A stretch of 64,000 nucleotides of DNA from Proteus penneri (GCF_003144535.1 NZ_PHFJ01000013.1:1-64000); one strand, 5' to 3'; shown: positions 39,549 to 49,279, counted from the first letter of the stretch. Notes: a model not told the origin generated them from the letters alone. Made by a program: numbers and translations.

Positions 39549-40049
39549 ATGGGTAAACGTTTATTACCAGTTATTATTGTTATTGCTGTTTTATTTGGTG
39601 TTCTTTATAAAGGTTTACTTCCAGAAACGACAGTATCGTCCTCTTCAACGTCCGTTTCTGTTCCAACATCATCGAGCAATAACAGCAATAAATCAGCGCA
39701 AATCCCACTCTCTATTGATGAAAAAACACAAGCTAATGCTGTGGCTAATTATTTACAACGTCATCAACAGTTACCGAGTTTTTATCTCACTAAAAGACAG
39801 GCAAGAGAACAAGGCTGGAATGCGAAAGAAGGCAATTTATGTGAGGTTTTGCCAGGAAGAGCAATTGGGGGCGATCGTTTTATGAATCGTGAAAAACAGC
39901 TACCAGAAGAAGCGGGACGCCAGTGGTATGAAGCTGACGTGAATTATCATTGTGGTCATCGTGGTAGTGATAGATTGCTCTATTCAAATGATGGGCTGAT
40001 TTATCTCACTACCGATCATTATCGTACAATGACAAAGGTTGCCCCTTAA
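39549..40049 (+). CDS. Barnase-like guanyl-specific ribonuclease with N-terminal membrane anchor
   Basis: 166 residues. Residues 1-22 form a signal or anchor helix, followed by a Ser/Thr/Asn-rich linker (about 26-50). Residues 75-164 then align without a gap to Bacillus barnase 20-109: YLTKRQAREQGW, IGGDRFMNRE, WYEADVNY, GSDRLLYSNDGLIYLTTDHYRTMTKV. All catalytic residues are kept: Lys82, Glu128, Arg138, Arg142 and His157 (barnase 27, 73, 83, 87, 102). Cys98 and Cys135 fall at barnase 43 and 80. An exported or periplasmic RNase is inferred. The next gene encodes the matching barstar-type inhibitor, starting on the last base of this gene's stop codon. Confidence 0.92.
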   Translation: MGKRLLPVIIVIAVLFGVLYKGLLPETTVSSSSTSVSVPTSSSNNSNKSAQIPLSIDEKTQANAVANYLQRHQQLPSFYLTKRQAREQGWNAKEGNLCEVLPGRAIGGDRFMNREKQLPEEAGRQWYEADVNYHCGHRGSDRLLYSNDGLIYLTTDHYRTMTKVAP

Positions 40050-40330
40050 TGAAACAAGTTGTTTTTGATTTTAAGATGCTGGCAGATAGAGACGCCTTTT
40101 ATCGGGATTTTGCATTGCAATTTCAGCTAGATGAGCATTTTGGTAATAACTTAGATGCATTATGGGATGTGTTAATGGGAGAAATTGAATTGCCAGTCAG
40201 TATTGTTTTTAAGCATTTTCCTCATTATTCTCGTGATTTTCAACCTTTGGTGGAATTGATGCAAGAAGCACAAAATGAGCTTGGTAAAGACGTATTGAGC
40301 TTTCATTGTGAGCATAAAATACAAAAGTAA
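40049..40330 (+). CDS. Barstar-family ribonuclease inhibitor (YhcO-like)
   Basis: A 93-residue intracellular inhibitor. FGNNLDALWDVLMGEIELPVSIVF corresponds to the barstar helix that plugs the RNase active site, with Asp36, Trp39 and Asp40 in the positions of barstar Asp35, Trp38 and Asp39. The start codon shares one base with the barnase stop (TAATG), so the two are translationally coupled. It protects the producer from RNase not yet exported. The C-terminus ends in CEHKIQK without a signal. Confidence 0.93.
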   Translation: MKQVVFDFKMLADRDAFYRDFALQFQLDEHFGNNLDALWDVLMGEIELPVSIVFKHFPHYSRDFQPLVELMQEAQNELGKDVLSFHCEHKIQK

Positions 40331-40402
40331 TTCAGAGTAGAATTAAGCCCTGAAAATCGCAGTGAGGCTGAGTTTACACTGCGTTTTCAGGATACTCAGG
40401 TT

Positions 40403-40963
40403 TTATGCTGATTCCGATAAATCTTTTAGATATTGAAACAATAAGCGGAATGATTTCGGTGGCTTATTGGCTTCTTTTTCTTTTTTTGCATTACGGATCA
40501 GTGTGCGTAATTGTTGGCGATCAGCCATTGGATAAAGCGCAACAACTTCTTCAATCACTTCATTGCCACCTTCGATAAGGCGAATTCGCAGATCTTCAAG
40601 TTTATGTAACACTAAGATCTGTTGATTGTGGCGGTTTTTTAGTTTATCGAGCGCTTGGCGGATTGGTTCTTCATCCACATTGCGCAGTAGCTTTCCAATA
40701 TATTGAATTTGGCGACGGCGTGCTTCACGTTGTACTTTTTGTGCTAGTTGAATAGAAGATAATAATTTTTCATCTAATGGCACACGTTCTAGTTCTTGAG
40801 CACTTAATTCAACTAATTCAGTACCCAGTTTTTTGAGTGCTTCAGCGTCACGTTTAATTTCGCTTTTGCTGACCCAGATGATTTCGTCCTCTTCTTCCTC
40901 TTCTGACGATGTATCGTCGAATTCAGGATTGAGGTAATGCCACTCTTCAGGCTGCTTTGCCAT
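40403..40963 (-). CDS. darP: Ribosome-associated protein DarP (YjgA)
   Basis: Dual-action assembly factor for the 50S subunit. From the ATG at 40963 ([17 protein letters not shown]) it is 186 residues, close to E. coli. An agga site precedes it, and the longer frame to 41041 is rejected. An acidic N-terminal patch ([29 protein letters not shown]) and the helical core with [29 protein letters not shown] and [31 protein letters not shown] identify it. It is divergent from tldE, as in E. coli. Confidence 0.96.
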   Translation of the reverse strand: MAKQPEEWHYLNPEFDDTSSEEEEEDEIIWVSKSEIKRDAEALKKLGTELVELSAQELERVPLDEKLLSSIQLAQKVQREARRRQIQYIGKLLRNVDEEPIRQALDKLKNRHNQQILVLHKLEDLRIRLIEGGNEVIEEVVALYPMADRQQLRTLIRNAKKEKEANKPPKSFRLLFQYLKDLSESA

Positions 40964-41149
40964 AATAAAATTCCTGTTGCAGAGTAAGCCGGGAGTGTGA
41001 TTTGGTGAATGACCAAAAGCCCGACGGGTGATAACATTCATATATCTTCTATTGTAACTGGGAAAATCGCTTGTTGACCACCTGTCAATTGATTTACTTT
41101 GCTAAAAATAAGTAAAAAGTGATGTTCTCCTTAGGAAAAATGGTTTTCA

Positions 41150-42478
41150 ATGAATAATTCAGATCAGGTAAAACAGCTTGAAGACGCTGTCTCTCTCGCA
41201 TTAGAGCTGGCATCAAAACAGTGTGATGGTGCTGAAGTCGCTATTAATAAATCAACGGGGATTAGTGTCAGTACACGTTACGGTGAAGTTGAAAATGTGG
41301 AATTTAACAGTGATGGCGCGTTAGGCATTACGGTTTATCAACAACAACGTAAAGGCAGTGCTTCTTCTACCGATTTAAGTCCTGATGCGATTAAACGCGC
41401 TGTACAAGCCGCTGTGGATATTGCACGATACACTTCAGCTGATCCATATGCAGGGCCTGCGGATCAAGATTTATTAGCGTTTGATGCGCCTTTCCTTGAT
41501 CTTTACCATCCTGCCGAAATTACGGCAGATAAAGCGATTGAATTAGCATCAAGAGCAGAAAAAGCCGCGTTAGACAGTGATAGTCGTATTATTAATACTG
41601 AAGGAGGCAGCTTTAATAGCCACAGTGGGACCCGTGTATTTGGTAATAGCCTGGGTTTATTAAAAAGCTATTCATCTTCACGCTATTCTATGTCGAGTTG
41701 TGTTATTGCCCGTGATGGTGAAGATATGGAGCGCGACTATGCTTACACCATTAGTCGTCGTTTTGATGATCTTGAATCACCTGAGTGGGTAGGTCAAGAG
41801 TGCGCCCGTCGTACTTTATCACGCCTTGCACCTCGTAAACTCCCAACCATGAAAGCCCCTGTTATTTTTGCTGCTGATGTTGCGACAGGTATTTTTGGTC
41901 ATTTAGTTGCAGCAATTAGCGGTAGCATGATTTACCGTGAATCTTCTTGCCTACTCGATAGTTTGGGCAAACAAATTTTTCCTCAATGGCTCAATATTCA
42001 AGAGCGTCCTCACTTAATGAGAGGTTTGGCATCAACACCATTTGATAGCGAAGGTGTGCGCACAACTGATGCTGACATTATTAAAGATGGCGTATTACAA
42101 GAGTGGTTATTAACTACCTATTCAGCAAGAAAGTTAGGTTTAAAAAGCAATGGCCATGCTGGTGGTATTCATAACTGGTATATCCCAGGACAAGGCCTAT
42201 CATTTGATGCACTGCTAAAAGAGATGGGAACCGGGCTAGTTGTTACAGAATTGATGGGGCAAGGCGTCAGTACCGTGACGGGTGATTATTCTCGTGGAGC
42301 AAGCGGTTTTTGGGTTGAGAATGGTGAAATTCAGTATCCTGTTAGTGAAGTGACTATTGCTGGTAATTTAAAAGAGATGTGGGCAAACATTGCTACTATG
42401 GGTGATGATATTGAGATGCGCAGTAATGTTCAGTGTGGATCGTTGTTATTACCAGAAATGAGTATTGCCGGTGAGTAA
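41150..42478 (+). CDS. tldE: Metalloprotease subunit TldE (PmbA)
   Basis: Non-catalytic partner of TldD in the heterodimeric zinc protease. 442 residues with the TldD/PmbA fold: AVNLxALE-type N-terminus ([28 protein letters not shown]), [22 protein letters not shown], and the C-terminal [33 protein letters not shown]. It has no HExxxH, as expected. Divergent from darP across 186 bp. Confidence 0.96.
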   Translation: MNNSDQVKQLEDAVSLALELASKQCDGAEVAINKSTGISVSTRYGEVENVEFNSDGALGITVYQQQRKGSASSTDLSPDAIKRAVQAAVDIARYTSADPYAGPADQDLLAFDAPFLDLYHPAEITADKAIELASRAEKAALDSDSRIINTEGGSFNSHSGTRVFGNSLGLLKSYSSSRYSMSSCVIARDGEDMERDYAYTISRRFDDLESPEWVGQECARRTLSRLAPRKLPTMKAPVIFAADVATGIFGHLVAAISGSMIYRESSCLLDSLGKQIFPQWLNIQERPHLMRGLASTPFDSEGVRTTDADIIKDGVLQEWLLTTYSARKLGLKSNGHAGGIHNWYIPGQGLSFDALLKEMGTGLVVTELMGQGVSTVTGDYSRGASGFWVENGEIQYPVSEVTIAGNLKEMWANIATMGDDIEMRSNVQCGSLLLPEMSIAGE

Positions 42479-42504
42479 ATTTTAGATACTTATCGCAACC
42501 TTTA

Positions 42505-42529
42505 ATCTCAGCCCGCAATGGGCTGAGAT
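42505..42529. terminator. Hairpin between convergent tldE and rnk
   Basis: A perfect 10-bp stem atctcagccc / gggctgagat with a gcaat loop. No good T tract follows on either side, so it is a probable but weak bidirectional terminator. Confidence 0.55.
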
Positions 42530-42595
42530 ATCGCGTTTATCAGTGTGCTTTTCAATTTGAGAAGATAAAAATAAGACGCGAACCTTCAGCTCTGC

Positions 42596-43006
42596 TTAAC
42601 GGTGTAATTCACCCGCAGCTTCAGGTTGGTATAGAATTTCTAATACTTTAACCTTAGTTTCAAGGCCATTAGGCAGCTTCCAACTGATCTCGTCATCAAT
42701 TGCTAAACCCAGTAGTGCAGCACCCATTGGGGCCATGACTGAAAGTTCAGTGGCGCTATCTTTTAATGAAGCGGGATACACTAAAGTACGAGTACGCTCT
42801 TCATTATTTTTTAAGTCCATAAAGCGGACTTTGCTGTTCATTGTGACAATATTAGCAGGGATATCAGCTGGTGTAACAATGTCAGCACGATCTAATTCTT
42901 CATTCAATGCTTCAGCAATCGGGCTATCTGCAAATGCCGGTTGCTCTAGCAATGAATCTAAACGTTCAGCATCAAGTTCGTTGATGATAATTGTTGGCTT
43001 TGTCAT
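42596..43006 (-). CDS. rnk: Regulator of nucleoside diphosphate kinase Rnk
   Basis: GreA-like protein that binds RNA polymerase; named for its effect on nucleoside diphosphate kinase. 136 residues from the ATG at 43006 ([17 protein letters not shown]), the E. coli length, with ggag 6 bp upstream. The longer frame to 43033 is rejected. Helical N-terminus, then the FKBP-like C-terminal domain ([29 protein letters not shown]). A strong hairpin sits in its leader. Confidence 0.94.
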   Translation of the reverse strand: MTKPTIIINELDAERLDSLLEQPAFADSPIAEALNEELDRADIVTPADIPANIVTMNSKVRFMDLKNNEERTRTLVYPASLKDSATELSVMAPMGAALLGLAIDDEISWKLPNGLETKVKVLEILYQPEAAGELHR

Positions 43007-43029
43007 ACCATACTCCAATTTATTCCAAT

Positions 43030-43068
43030 GCAAAACAACACCCCCACGGGTGAGGTGGGGGTGTTGTT
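43030..43068 (-). promoter_or_regulatory. Strong hairpin in the rnk 5' leader
   Basis: aacaacacccccac / gtgggggtgttgtt is a perfect 14-bp GC-rich stem with a 7-base loop (43034-43068). On the minus strand it is followed by tttt and then the rnk ribosome site, 28 bp before the ATG. It has the form of a terminator placed before rnk, so either attenuation of rnk or a backup terminator for npr. Confidence 0.65.
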
Positions 43069-43101
43069 AAACTCATATAAGAGATAATAGGCGGTTCTGT
43101 A

Positions 43102-43137
43102 TAAAAAAGAAAGAGACAGTGATCACAGTCTCTTTCT
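43102..43137 (-). terminator. Terminator of the rpoN-hpf-ptsN-rapZ-npr cluster
   Basis: A 10-bp perfect stem agaaagagac / gtctctttct with a 10-base loop, 45 bp after the npr stop. On the minus strand it is followed by tttttat. Confidence 0.85.
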
Positions 43138-43181
43138 GGTTATTTAGTTAAGAAATGCTAATCTATTGTTTTCTATTATGA

Positions 43182-43454
43182 TTATTCTTCATCAAACCCT
43201 GATTCAAATAATGCGATAATAGCATCAATAGCTTCATTTTCATCACTACCAGTCACTTCTATATCAATTTGACTGCCTTGCTCTGAATCTAACATTAGCA
43301 TAGCAATCACACTATCCGCTTGAGCTTCAACCCCTTCGTTGTTACGTAAAATGACGGTTGATTGAAATGTTTTGACTAAATCAAATAATTTCATTGCAGG
43401 TCTTGCATGCATACCGAGCCGATTTTTAATCGCAACTTGTCGATATTGGGTCAT
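43182..43454 (-). CDS. npr: Nitrogen-PTS phosphocarrier NPr
   Basis: HPr-like phosphocarrier passing phosphate from EINtr (PtsP) to IIANtr. 90 residues, phosphorylated His16 in [13 protein letters not shown], and the second HPr block around [35 protein letters not shown] overlap (4 bp) with rapZ. Confidence 0.97.
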   Translation of the reverse strand: MTQYRQVAIKNRLGMHARPAMKLFDLVKTFQSTVILRNNEGVEAQADSVIAMLMLDSEQGSQIDIEVTGSDENEAIDAIIALFESGFDEE

Positions 43455-44305
43455 TTGCGTTTTTCTAGCGTTCTGTGACGTGATTGTACGTTTTTCCCTC
43501 TAGAGCGGAAATAATCGGCGAGTTGCTCAGCAACATAAACTGAACGGTGTTTACCCCCCGTACAACCAATTGCAACTGTCAAATAACTACGATTATTGGT
43601 TTCTAACATCGGCAACCAAAGTTCAAGATAGCTTCTAGTTTGATAAATAAAGTTATGAACTTCAGTGTGTCTATCTAAAAATGCCGCAACAGGGCGATCA
43701 AGACCTGTCATTGGGCGCAGTTTAGGATCCCAATGTGGATTGGGTAAGAATCGCACATCAAAAACATAATCCGCATCAATAGGAATACCATGTTTAAAAC
43801 CAAAGGATTCAAAGACCATTGTCAGCTCACGTTCACGTTTACCTAATAAACGAGTCCGCAGCATTTCTGCAAGCTCATGAACTGACATCTCAGAGGTGTC
43901 AATGATGAGATCAGCACGTGATCGCAATGGCTCAAGCAGATCACTTTCGGTATCAATTGCCATTTCTAATGAAAGGTTTTTGGTCGAAAGTGGGTGCAAG
44001 CGTCGTGTATCACTATAACGACGAATTAAAGTATTTCTATCTGCGTCTAAAAATAAGAGTTGTGGAGAATATTCAGCGGGTAAACTTTCTAGCGCTTTTT
44101 CGAAGATCTCCGGCGACTCAGGCATATTTCGGACATCAATACTGACTGCGGCAGCAGAAGCATCACGTTCAGCCAGTGTTTTTGCGAGCTCCGGTAAAAG
44201 ATCAACAGGTAAGTTATCAACACAATAAAATCCCATGTCTTCAAGCGCACGCAAAGCGACTGACTTACCTGAACCAGAGCGTCCGCTGACTATCATCAGC
44301 ACCAT
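43451..44305 (-). CDS. rapZ: RNase adapter protein RapZ
   Basis: Binds glucosamine-6-phosphate and the sRNA GlmZ and guides RNase E to cleave it, controlling GlmS. The length of 284 residues equals E. coli RapZ. N-terminal P-loop [46 protein letters not shown], and the C-terminal sensing domain with [18 protein letters not shown] and the basic tail [18 protein letters not shown]. Overlaps npr by 4 bp. Confidence 0.97.
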   Translation of the reverse strand: MVLMIVSGRSGSGKSVALRALEDMGFYCVDNLPVDLLPELAKTLAERDASAAAVSIDVRNMPESPEIFEKALESLPAEYSPQLLFLDADRNTLIRRYSDTRRLHPLSTKNLSLEMAIDTESDLLEPLRSRADLIIDTSEMSVHELAEMLRTRLLGKRERELTMVFESFGFKHGIPIDADYVFDVRFLPNPHWDPKLRPMTGLDRPVAAFLDRHTEVHNFIYQTRSYLELWLPMLETNNRSYLTVAIGCTGGKHRSVYVAEQLADYFRSRGKNVQSRHRTLEKRK

Positions 44306-44384
44306 GAGGTAGCTCCCCTATAATTTCCCAGTGATGAATATCATTCCACTGTATGCTATTCGCGTCCCATTAAACCCATAGGGG

Positions 44385-44852
44385 TTATTCTGTGATAATC
44401 TGATAAAGCTCTTCATCACTTTGTGCGGAGCGTAGTCGGCGACATAAATTTTTGTCTGCCAACTGTTTTGCAATTAAAGACAGTGTGTGTAAATGTTCCT
44501 TACATTGTGTCGCAGGAACGAGTAATGCGAACAACAAGTCGACAGGTTGATTATCAATAGCGTCGAAGGCAATAGGTTCGCTTAGGTGAAGAAACACACC
44601 AACTACTTTTTCTGTTTCATCACTTTCAATACGTCCATGAGGGATTGCTAAACCACCCCCAATCCCTGTTGTACCGACTTTTTCACGCGTCAGTAAGGCT
44701 TCAAATATCAGCGTTTCGGGTAAATTAAGTGCTTTTGCCGCATTTTCACTGATAATTTCTAACGCGCGCTTTTTACTCGTGCAATGTACATCATTATGTG
44801 TACATGACAGAGAAAGTACGTCGCTAATATTCATCTTTGTATCGTTGTTCAT
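44385..44852 (-). CDS. ptsN: Nitrogen-PTS EIIA component PtsN
   Basis: Regulatory IIANtr protein that acts on potassium uptake and other targets depending on phosphorylation. 155 residues from the ATG at 44852 (MNNDTKMNIS). A GTG at 44864 is a possible alternative, and neither has a strong ribosome site. The phosphorylated His72 lies in GGGLAIPHGR, and AFDAIDNQPVDLLFALLVP and CRRLRSAQSDEELYQIITE are conserved. Confidence 0.95.
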   Translation of the reverse strand: MNNDTKMNISDVLSLSCTHNDVHCTSKKRALEIISENAAKALNLPETLIFEALLTREKVGTTGIGGGLAIPHGRIESDETEKVVGVFLHLSEPIAFDAIDNQPVDLLFALLVPATQCKEHLHTLSLIAKQLADKNLCRRLRSAQSDEELYQIITE

Positions 44853-44874
44853 TGTCTTATTCACTTAGACCAGC

Positions 44875-44907
44875 AAACCAGATGCCACAAAGTGACATCT
44901 GGTTTTT
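44875..44907. terminator. Hairpin between hpf and ptsN
   Basis: aaaccagatg / catctggttt, a 10-bp stem with an 11-base loop. A T run is present only on the plus side, so on the coding (minus) strand it is more likely a processing or attenuation element inside the cluster than a full terminator. Confidence 0.45.
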
Positions 44908-45001
44908 CGTTACTGATATTGATTAGGCGTTGGTTTAAACCGAGTCATAAACAACGCAGTAACTTCGCCGATTGTATCCCCATTTTACAATGGGAAATGA
45001 A

Positions 45002-45289
45002 TTAATGTTGTCTCAGTTTATCTTTGTGTTTGGTTAATTGACGAGCCAGCTTATCCATTAATCCATCAATTGCTGCGTACATATCTTCTGCTTCTGCAGA
45101 GGCATGTAATTCACCGCCATTAACTTGAATGGTCGCTTCCGCGATTTTATTCACTTTCTCGACTTTCAGGATAACCTGAACGTTATTAATTTTGTCAAAG
45201 AACTGAGGTAATTTCGCGCTTTTTGCTTTGACGGTATCACGCAGAGCATCAGTTAATTCAATATTATGACCAGTGATTTGAAGTTCCAT
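45002..45289 (-). CDS. hpf: Ribosome hibernation promoting factor Hpf
   Basis: Binds the 30S subunit in stationary phase and promotes 100S dimers with RMF. From the ATG at 45289 (MELQITGHNIELTDALRDTV) it is 95 residues, as in E. coli, with an aagga site. The nine upstream codons are rejected. KVEKVNKIAEATIQVNGGELHASAEAEDMYAAIDGLMDKLARQL is the S30AE core. It follows rpoN by 23 bp. Confidence 0.96.
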   Translation of the reverse strand: MELQITGHNIELTDALRDTVKAKSAKLPQFFDKINNVQVILKVEKVNKIAEATIQVNGGELHASAEAEDMYAAIDGLMDKLARQLTKHKDKLRQH

Positions 45290-45312
45290 AGTGTCTTCCT
45301 TCTCAATTATGC

Positions 45313-46794
45313 TCAAACCAACTCTTTACGTTGATTTGAAGGCGGGATGGATAATGACTCTCTATATTTCGCAACAGTGCGTCGAGCAACTTGTATACCA
45401 AGTTCTGCGAGCATATCAGCCAGTTTACTATCACTAAGTGGTTTCGCTGGATTTTCTGCTGCGATGAGTTTCTTCACTAAAGCCCTGATTGCTGTTGAAG
45501 AGGCTTCGCCTCCGCTATCAGTATTCACATGGCTAGAGAAAAAATACTTCAATTCGAAAATTCCTCTCGGGCAATGCAAAAATTTTTGCGTTGTCACTCG
45601 AGAAATGGTGGATTCGTGCATTTCAACCTGTTCAGCAATATCTGCTAACACAAGAGGCTTCATATGCTCTTCACCCAATTCGAAAAATGCCTGCTGTGTG
45701 TCAACAATGCAATGAGCGACTTTTAATAATGTCTCATTACGGCTTTCTAAACTTTTTATCAGCCATTTGGCTTCTTGTAAATTGTCACGAATAAATTTTC
45801 CATCGCTTTCATTTTGAGTTGATTGACCCAATGCTGCATAAGTCTCATTTATTCGTAGGCGAGGAATGCTATCTGTATTTAACTCAACTTGCCAGCGTTC
45901 ACCTGATTTTTTTACCAGTATATCTGGGATAACATACTCTGACTCGCCTGTATCAATACTTAATCCAGGTTTAGGATCAAGTGATTGAATGATCTCAATA
46001 ACAGATTTAAGTGTCTCTTCGCGTAACTTCGTTTGACGCATCAATTGACGAAAATCACGGTTGCCTAGCAATTCTAAATATTGGCTAATGACTAACTGCG
46101 TTTCTTTAAGATAGGGTGTTTCTGTTGAAAAAGCGGATAGCTGAATCAAAAGACACTCTTTTAAATCGCGTGCAGCAACACCAATAGGATCAAAGCGTTG
46201 AATACGTTTTAATACGGCTTCAACTTCATCAAGCTCTATCTCATCATCGCCCATTCCAAGCAGGATGTCATCTGTTGTAACAGTTAAATATCCTGTTTCA
46301 TCAACTGCATCGATAATACTTATGGCAATTGCTCTGTCTGTTTCTGTAAACGGAGTGAGATCCGCCTGCCATGTTAGATAATCTTGTAATGAGGCTGTTG
46401 TTTCACCTTGATACAGTGGCAGCTCATCATCCATATAGTCATTACTGGTACCAGAAGGCGTGCCCGCAGTGTAGATTTCTTCCCATTGAGTGTCTAATGG
46501 GAGATCGTCAGGCATCTCTTTTTGTTCTAAAGCGTCCAGCGTGTCAAACTCTTCAACGTCGTTTTCAGTTGTTGTTTCTGTTGTAGAGTCAGATTGATTT
46601 TCTGTATGAGAGGTATCATCTGAAACGGGATCTTGTTGATCGTCGTCTTGTTCGAGAAGAGGGTTAGATTCAAGCGCTTGCTGAATTTCTTGTTGTAATT
46701 CAAGCGTCGAAAGTTGCAACAAACGAATAGCCTGTTGTAGCTGTGGCGTCATTGCCAGTTGCTGACTAAGACGAAGTTGCAAACTTTGTTTCAT
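45313..46794 (-). CDS. rpoN: RNA polymerase sigma-54 factor RpoN
   Basis: Sigma factor for nitrogen-related and other enhancer-dependent promoters. 493 residues. Region I is glutamine- and leucine-rich ([37 protein letters not shown]), region II is acidic (about 50-110, slightly longer than in E. coli), then the core-binding domain, the HTH (about 370-395) and the RpoN box [10 protein letters not shown] near the end. It lies 59 bp after lptB. Confidence 0.97.
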   Translation of the reverse strand: MKQSLQLRLSQQLAMTPQLQQAIRLLQLSTLELQQEIQQALESNPLLEQDDDQQDPVSDDTSHTENQSDSTTETTTENDVEEFDTLDALEQKEMPDDLPLDTQWEEIYTAGTPSGTSNDYMDDELPLYQGETTASLQDYLTWQADLTPFTETDRAIAISIIDAVDETGYLTVTTDDILLGMGDDEIELDEVEAVLKRIQRFDPIGVAARDLKECLLIQLSAFSTETPYLKETQLVISQYLELLGNRDFRQLMRQTKLREETLKSVIEIIQSLDPKPGLSIDTGESEYVIPDILVKKSGERWQVELNTDSIPRLRINETYAALGQSTQNESDGKFIRDNLQEAKWLIKSLESRNETLLKVAHCIVDTQQAFFELGEEHMKPLVLADIAEQVEMHESTISRVTTQKFLHCPRGIFELKYFFSSHVNTDSGGEASSTAIRALVKKLIAAENPAKPLSDSKLADMLAELGIQVARRTVAKYRESLSIPPSNQRKELV

Positions 46795-46853
46795 AATAAT
46801 GCGATGAGTCCTTTGCTGTTGTCATCCATGACAGAGTAAAAGTGAATCAAAGA

Positions 46854-47579
46854 TTACAGGCGGAAGCCTTCACCTAAGTAAACACGTTTAACTTGCTCAT
46901 TTTCAAGAATTTCTTCGGGTGAACCATGAGCGATAAGGTGACCTTGGCTGACGATGTAAGCACGTTCACACACATCTAATGTTTCACGAACATTATGGTC
47001 AGTAATCAGTACACCTAATCCATAATCACGTAGATGCTGGATAATTTTTTTAATATCTAATACCGAAATAGGGTCAACACCCGCAAAAGGTTCATCTAAT
47101 AAAATGAATTTAGGGTTTGCGGCCAATGCTCGTGCGATTTCAACGCGGCGACGTTCACCCCCCGATAATGATTGTCCTAAGCTGTTACGTAAATGGCTGA
47201 CATTAAACTCTTCTAGCAGTTCTTCTGCGCGATCTTTTCGTTCTTCAGGCGTTAAATCATGGCGGATTTCTAAGATCCCCATAATGTTGTCATAAACGCT
47301 TAAGCGTCTAAAAATAGATGCCTCTTGAGGAAGATAGCCAATGCCTTTACGTGCTCGTTCATGTAACGGTAACAGCGTAATGTCTTCATCATCAATTGTA
47401 ATACTACCAGCATCACGAGCGACAATGCCAACAACCATATAGAATGTGGTTGTTTTACCTGCACCATTTGGTCCAAGTAAGCCGACAATTTCACCTGAAT
47501 TAACGTTCAGGCTTACATCACCGACAACGGTGCGCCCTTTGTATGCTTTTGCTAAATTTTCAGCTTTTAACAGCGCCAT
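46854..47579 (-). CDS. lptB: Lipopolysaccharide export ATPase LptB
   Basis: ATPase of the LptB2FGC complex that extracts LPS from the inner membrane. The 241 residues match the E. coli length. Walker [11 protein letters not shown], signature [15 protein letters not shown], Walker [14 protein letters not shown] and [11 protein letters not shown] are intact. It starts 6 bp after lptA. Confidence 0.97.
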   Translation of the reverse strand: MALLKAENLAKAYKGRTVVGDVSLNVNSGEIVGLLGPNGAGKTTTFYMVVGIVARDAGSITIDDEDITLLPLHERARKGIGYLPQEASIFRRLSVYDNIMGILEIRHDLTPEERKDRAEELLEEFNVSHLRNSLGQSLSGGERRRVEIARALAANPKFILLDEPFAGVDPISVLDIKKIIQHLRDYGLGVLITDHNVRETLDVCERAYIVSQGHLIAHGSPEEILENEQVKRVYLGEGFRL

Positions 47580-47585
47580 AAAGTG

Positions 47586-48119
47586 TTACTTACCTTTGTT
47601 GTTAACACCAGGGCCTTTCTCTTGCAACTGGGAAGGCAGTAAAACAGTAGTCACTTGTTTACCTTTACCGCTAAAAGCTTCCATTTGCTGAGTTGGGACG
47701 AGATAAGTGATCTTATCACCGGTGATATTACTGTCTAATTGTTCAAGATAGGCTTTACCCGTTAAGGTCATTAACTCTTTATCCATTTCATAGGTCATCT
47801 TGTCGCCACGACCTTTGATTGGTTTGCCATCATCTTGTAACTGATAAAAAGTTACGGGATTACCAAATGCTTCTATAACGATTTTTTTGGAGTCACCACC
47901 TGGGCGTGTGACAACAACTTTATCAGCACGAATGTCGATAGATCCTTGTTTGATCACAACATTTTGTGTAAAGGTTGTGACGTTCTTTTCTAGATCAAGC
48001 GATTGTTTCTCTGAGTTCACAACAATAGGTTGTTGTGTGTCATCTTTAAGCGCCATCGCAGGTACACTTATCGCTAAAAGTGTGCCGATAATCAGTGTAT
48101 TACGGATTTTTTGATTCAT
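47586..48119 (-). CDS. lptA: Lipopolysaccharide transport protein LptA
   Basis: Periplasmic bridge protein of the Lpt pathway. 177 residues from the ATG at 48119 (MNQKIRNTLIIGTLLAISVPAMALKDD). A signal peptide is cleaved near AMA-L, followed by the OstA-like beta-jellyroll (DIRADKVVVTRPGGDSKKIVIEAFGNPVTFYQL). It overlaps the 3' end of lptC by 20 bp, which argues for the shorter of two starts (48131 or 48119). Confidence 0.94.
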   Translation of the reverse strand: MNQKIRNTLIIGTLLAISVPAMALKDDTQQPIVVNSEKQSLDLEKNVTTFTQNVVIKQGSIDIRADKVVVTRPGGDSKKIVIEAFGNPVTFYQLQDDGKPIKGRGDKMTYEMDKELMTLTGKAYLEQLDSNITGDKITYLVPTQQMEAFSGKGKQVTTVLLPSQLQEKGPGVNNKGK

Positions 48120-48678
48120 TAGGGATCTCATAATAGGTGTTTACCTTTTCAATCAGCTCTGCACGTTTCTCGCGCAGATTGCCTCGCATTTTTAAGCCGA
48201 CTGATTTCAGTCCGACGCCGATAATAGTCACTTCATCATCAGAGGAAACATCCTGTGTGTCCAAATTTGCGATAGCGTTATCTGTGCTTATTCTCTGTAG
48301 TTGAGAGTCATCCGTTAAGCTATCAATTTGAACATCGCCATAAAGATAGAGCATTTTACTGTTTGTTAGCTTGGCTTTATTGGCGCGTACCGTCCATGTT
48401 GCATCCCCTGTCGGTGAATAGGTGGTTAAGACAGGGTTAGTAAACCACGTAAACTTTTGCTGAGCATAATTTTTGACATCATCAGCAACAAGTTTATATC
48501 CGAGTATACCCGTTGGCTCGTAAACAAAAGATATCGATGATTTGGATTGATAGGTTGGCTGACCATCTTCAACAATCGCACCATCACCGAGTTCAGTGTT
48601 ATTAGTGTAGTTCCAGCCAATCAGCCCAAGGGCGATAATGGCAAGAATTAAGGTAAACCAGGATTTTAATTTATTCAT
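48100..48678 (-). CDS. lptC: Lipopolysaccharide export system protein LptC
   Basis: Bitopic inner-membrane protein passing LPS from LptFG to LptA. 192 residues: one N-terminal membrane helix (about 6-24, SWFTLILAIIALGLIGWNY), then a jellyroll with YQSKSSISFVYEPTGILGYKLVADDVKNY and the GDATWTVRANKAKL block. The order kdsC-lptC-lptA-lptB is as in E. coli. Confidence 0.95.
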   Translation of the reverse strand: MNKLKSWFTLILAIIALGLIGWNYTNNTELGDGAIVEDGQPTYQSKSSISFVYEPTGILGYKLVADDVKNYAQQKFTWFTNPVLTTYSPTGDATWTVRANKAKLTNSKMLYLYGDVQIDSLTDDSQLQRISTDNAIANLDTQDVSSDDEVTIIGVGLKSVGLKMRGNLREKRAELIEKVNTYYEIPNESKNP

Positions 48679-48694
48679 TCTGTGTCGTTATACG

Positions 48695-49252
48695 TTAAAT
48701 CGAAAGACCTTTAGCGTCTTCAAGCCGACCTTGCGCTAAAAGGATTAAATCACACAATTCTCGTACTGCACCACGACCACCCGCAATGCGGGTTACATAA
48801 TTAGCACGAGGTGTAAGTAATGGATGAGCATCAGCTACGGCGACAGAAAGTCCCACTTTTTCCATTACAGGTAAATCAATCAGGTCGTCACCAATATAGG
48901 CTGTTTGTTCAGGTTCAAGGTTTAGTGTATCTAACAGTTGTTGATACGCCAAAAGCTTATTATGCTGACCTTGGTAAAGATATGTAATGCCAAGGGTTTT
49001 AGCACGATCTTCTAACAGTTTAGATTGACGACCTGTAATGATAGCAACCTCAATGCCTGATGTAAGCAAACAACGGATGCCATATCCATCACGGACATTA
49101 AAGGCTTTTAATTCTTCGCCATTATTACCCATGTAAATAAGTCCGTCAGACATCACACCATCAACATCACAAATCAGCAATTGGATTTTTTCTGCTTTTT
49201 TGATGATTTGCTGACTTACCGCACCATAACAAGTTTCTATCATTGTATTCAT
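48695..49252 (-). CDS. kdsC: 3-deoxy-manno-octulosonate-8-phosphate phosphatase KdsC
   Basis: Releases Kdo from Kdo-8-phosphate for LPS core synthesis. The 185-residue HAD phosphatase has the nucleophile in ICDVDGVMSDG (Asp29, Asp31), VAIITGRQSKLLEDRAK and the metal-binding YIGDDLIDLPVM. An aagga site precedes the ATG at 49252. It follows kdsD by 27 bp. Confidence 0.96.
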   Translation of the reverse strand: MNTMIETCYGAVSQQIIKKAEKIQLLICDVDGVMSDGLIYMGNNGEELKAFNVRDGYGIRCLLTSGIEVAIITGRQSKLLEDRAKTLGITYLYQGQHNKLLAYQQLLDTLNLEPEQTAYIGDDLIDLPVMEKVGLSVAVADAHPLLTPRANYVTRIAGGRGAVRELCDLILLAQGRLEDAKGLSI

Positions 49253-49279
49253 TTTTATCCTTCGAACGTTATGAATATC

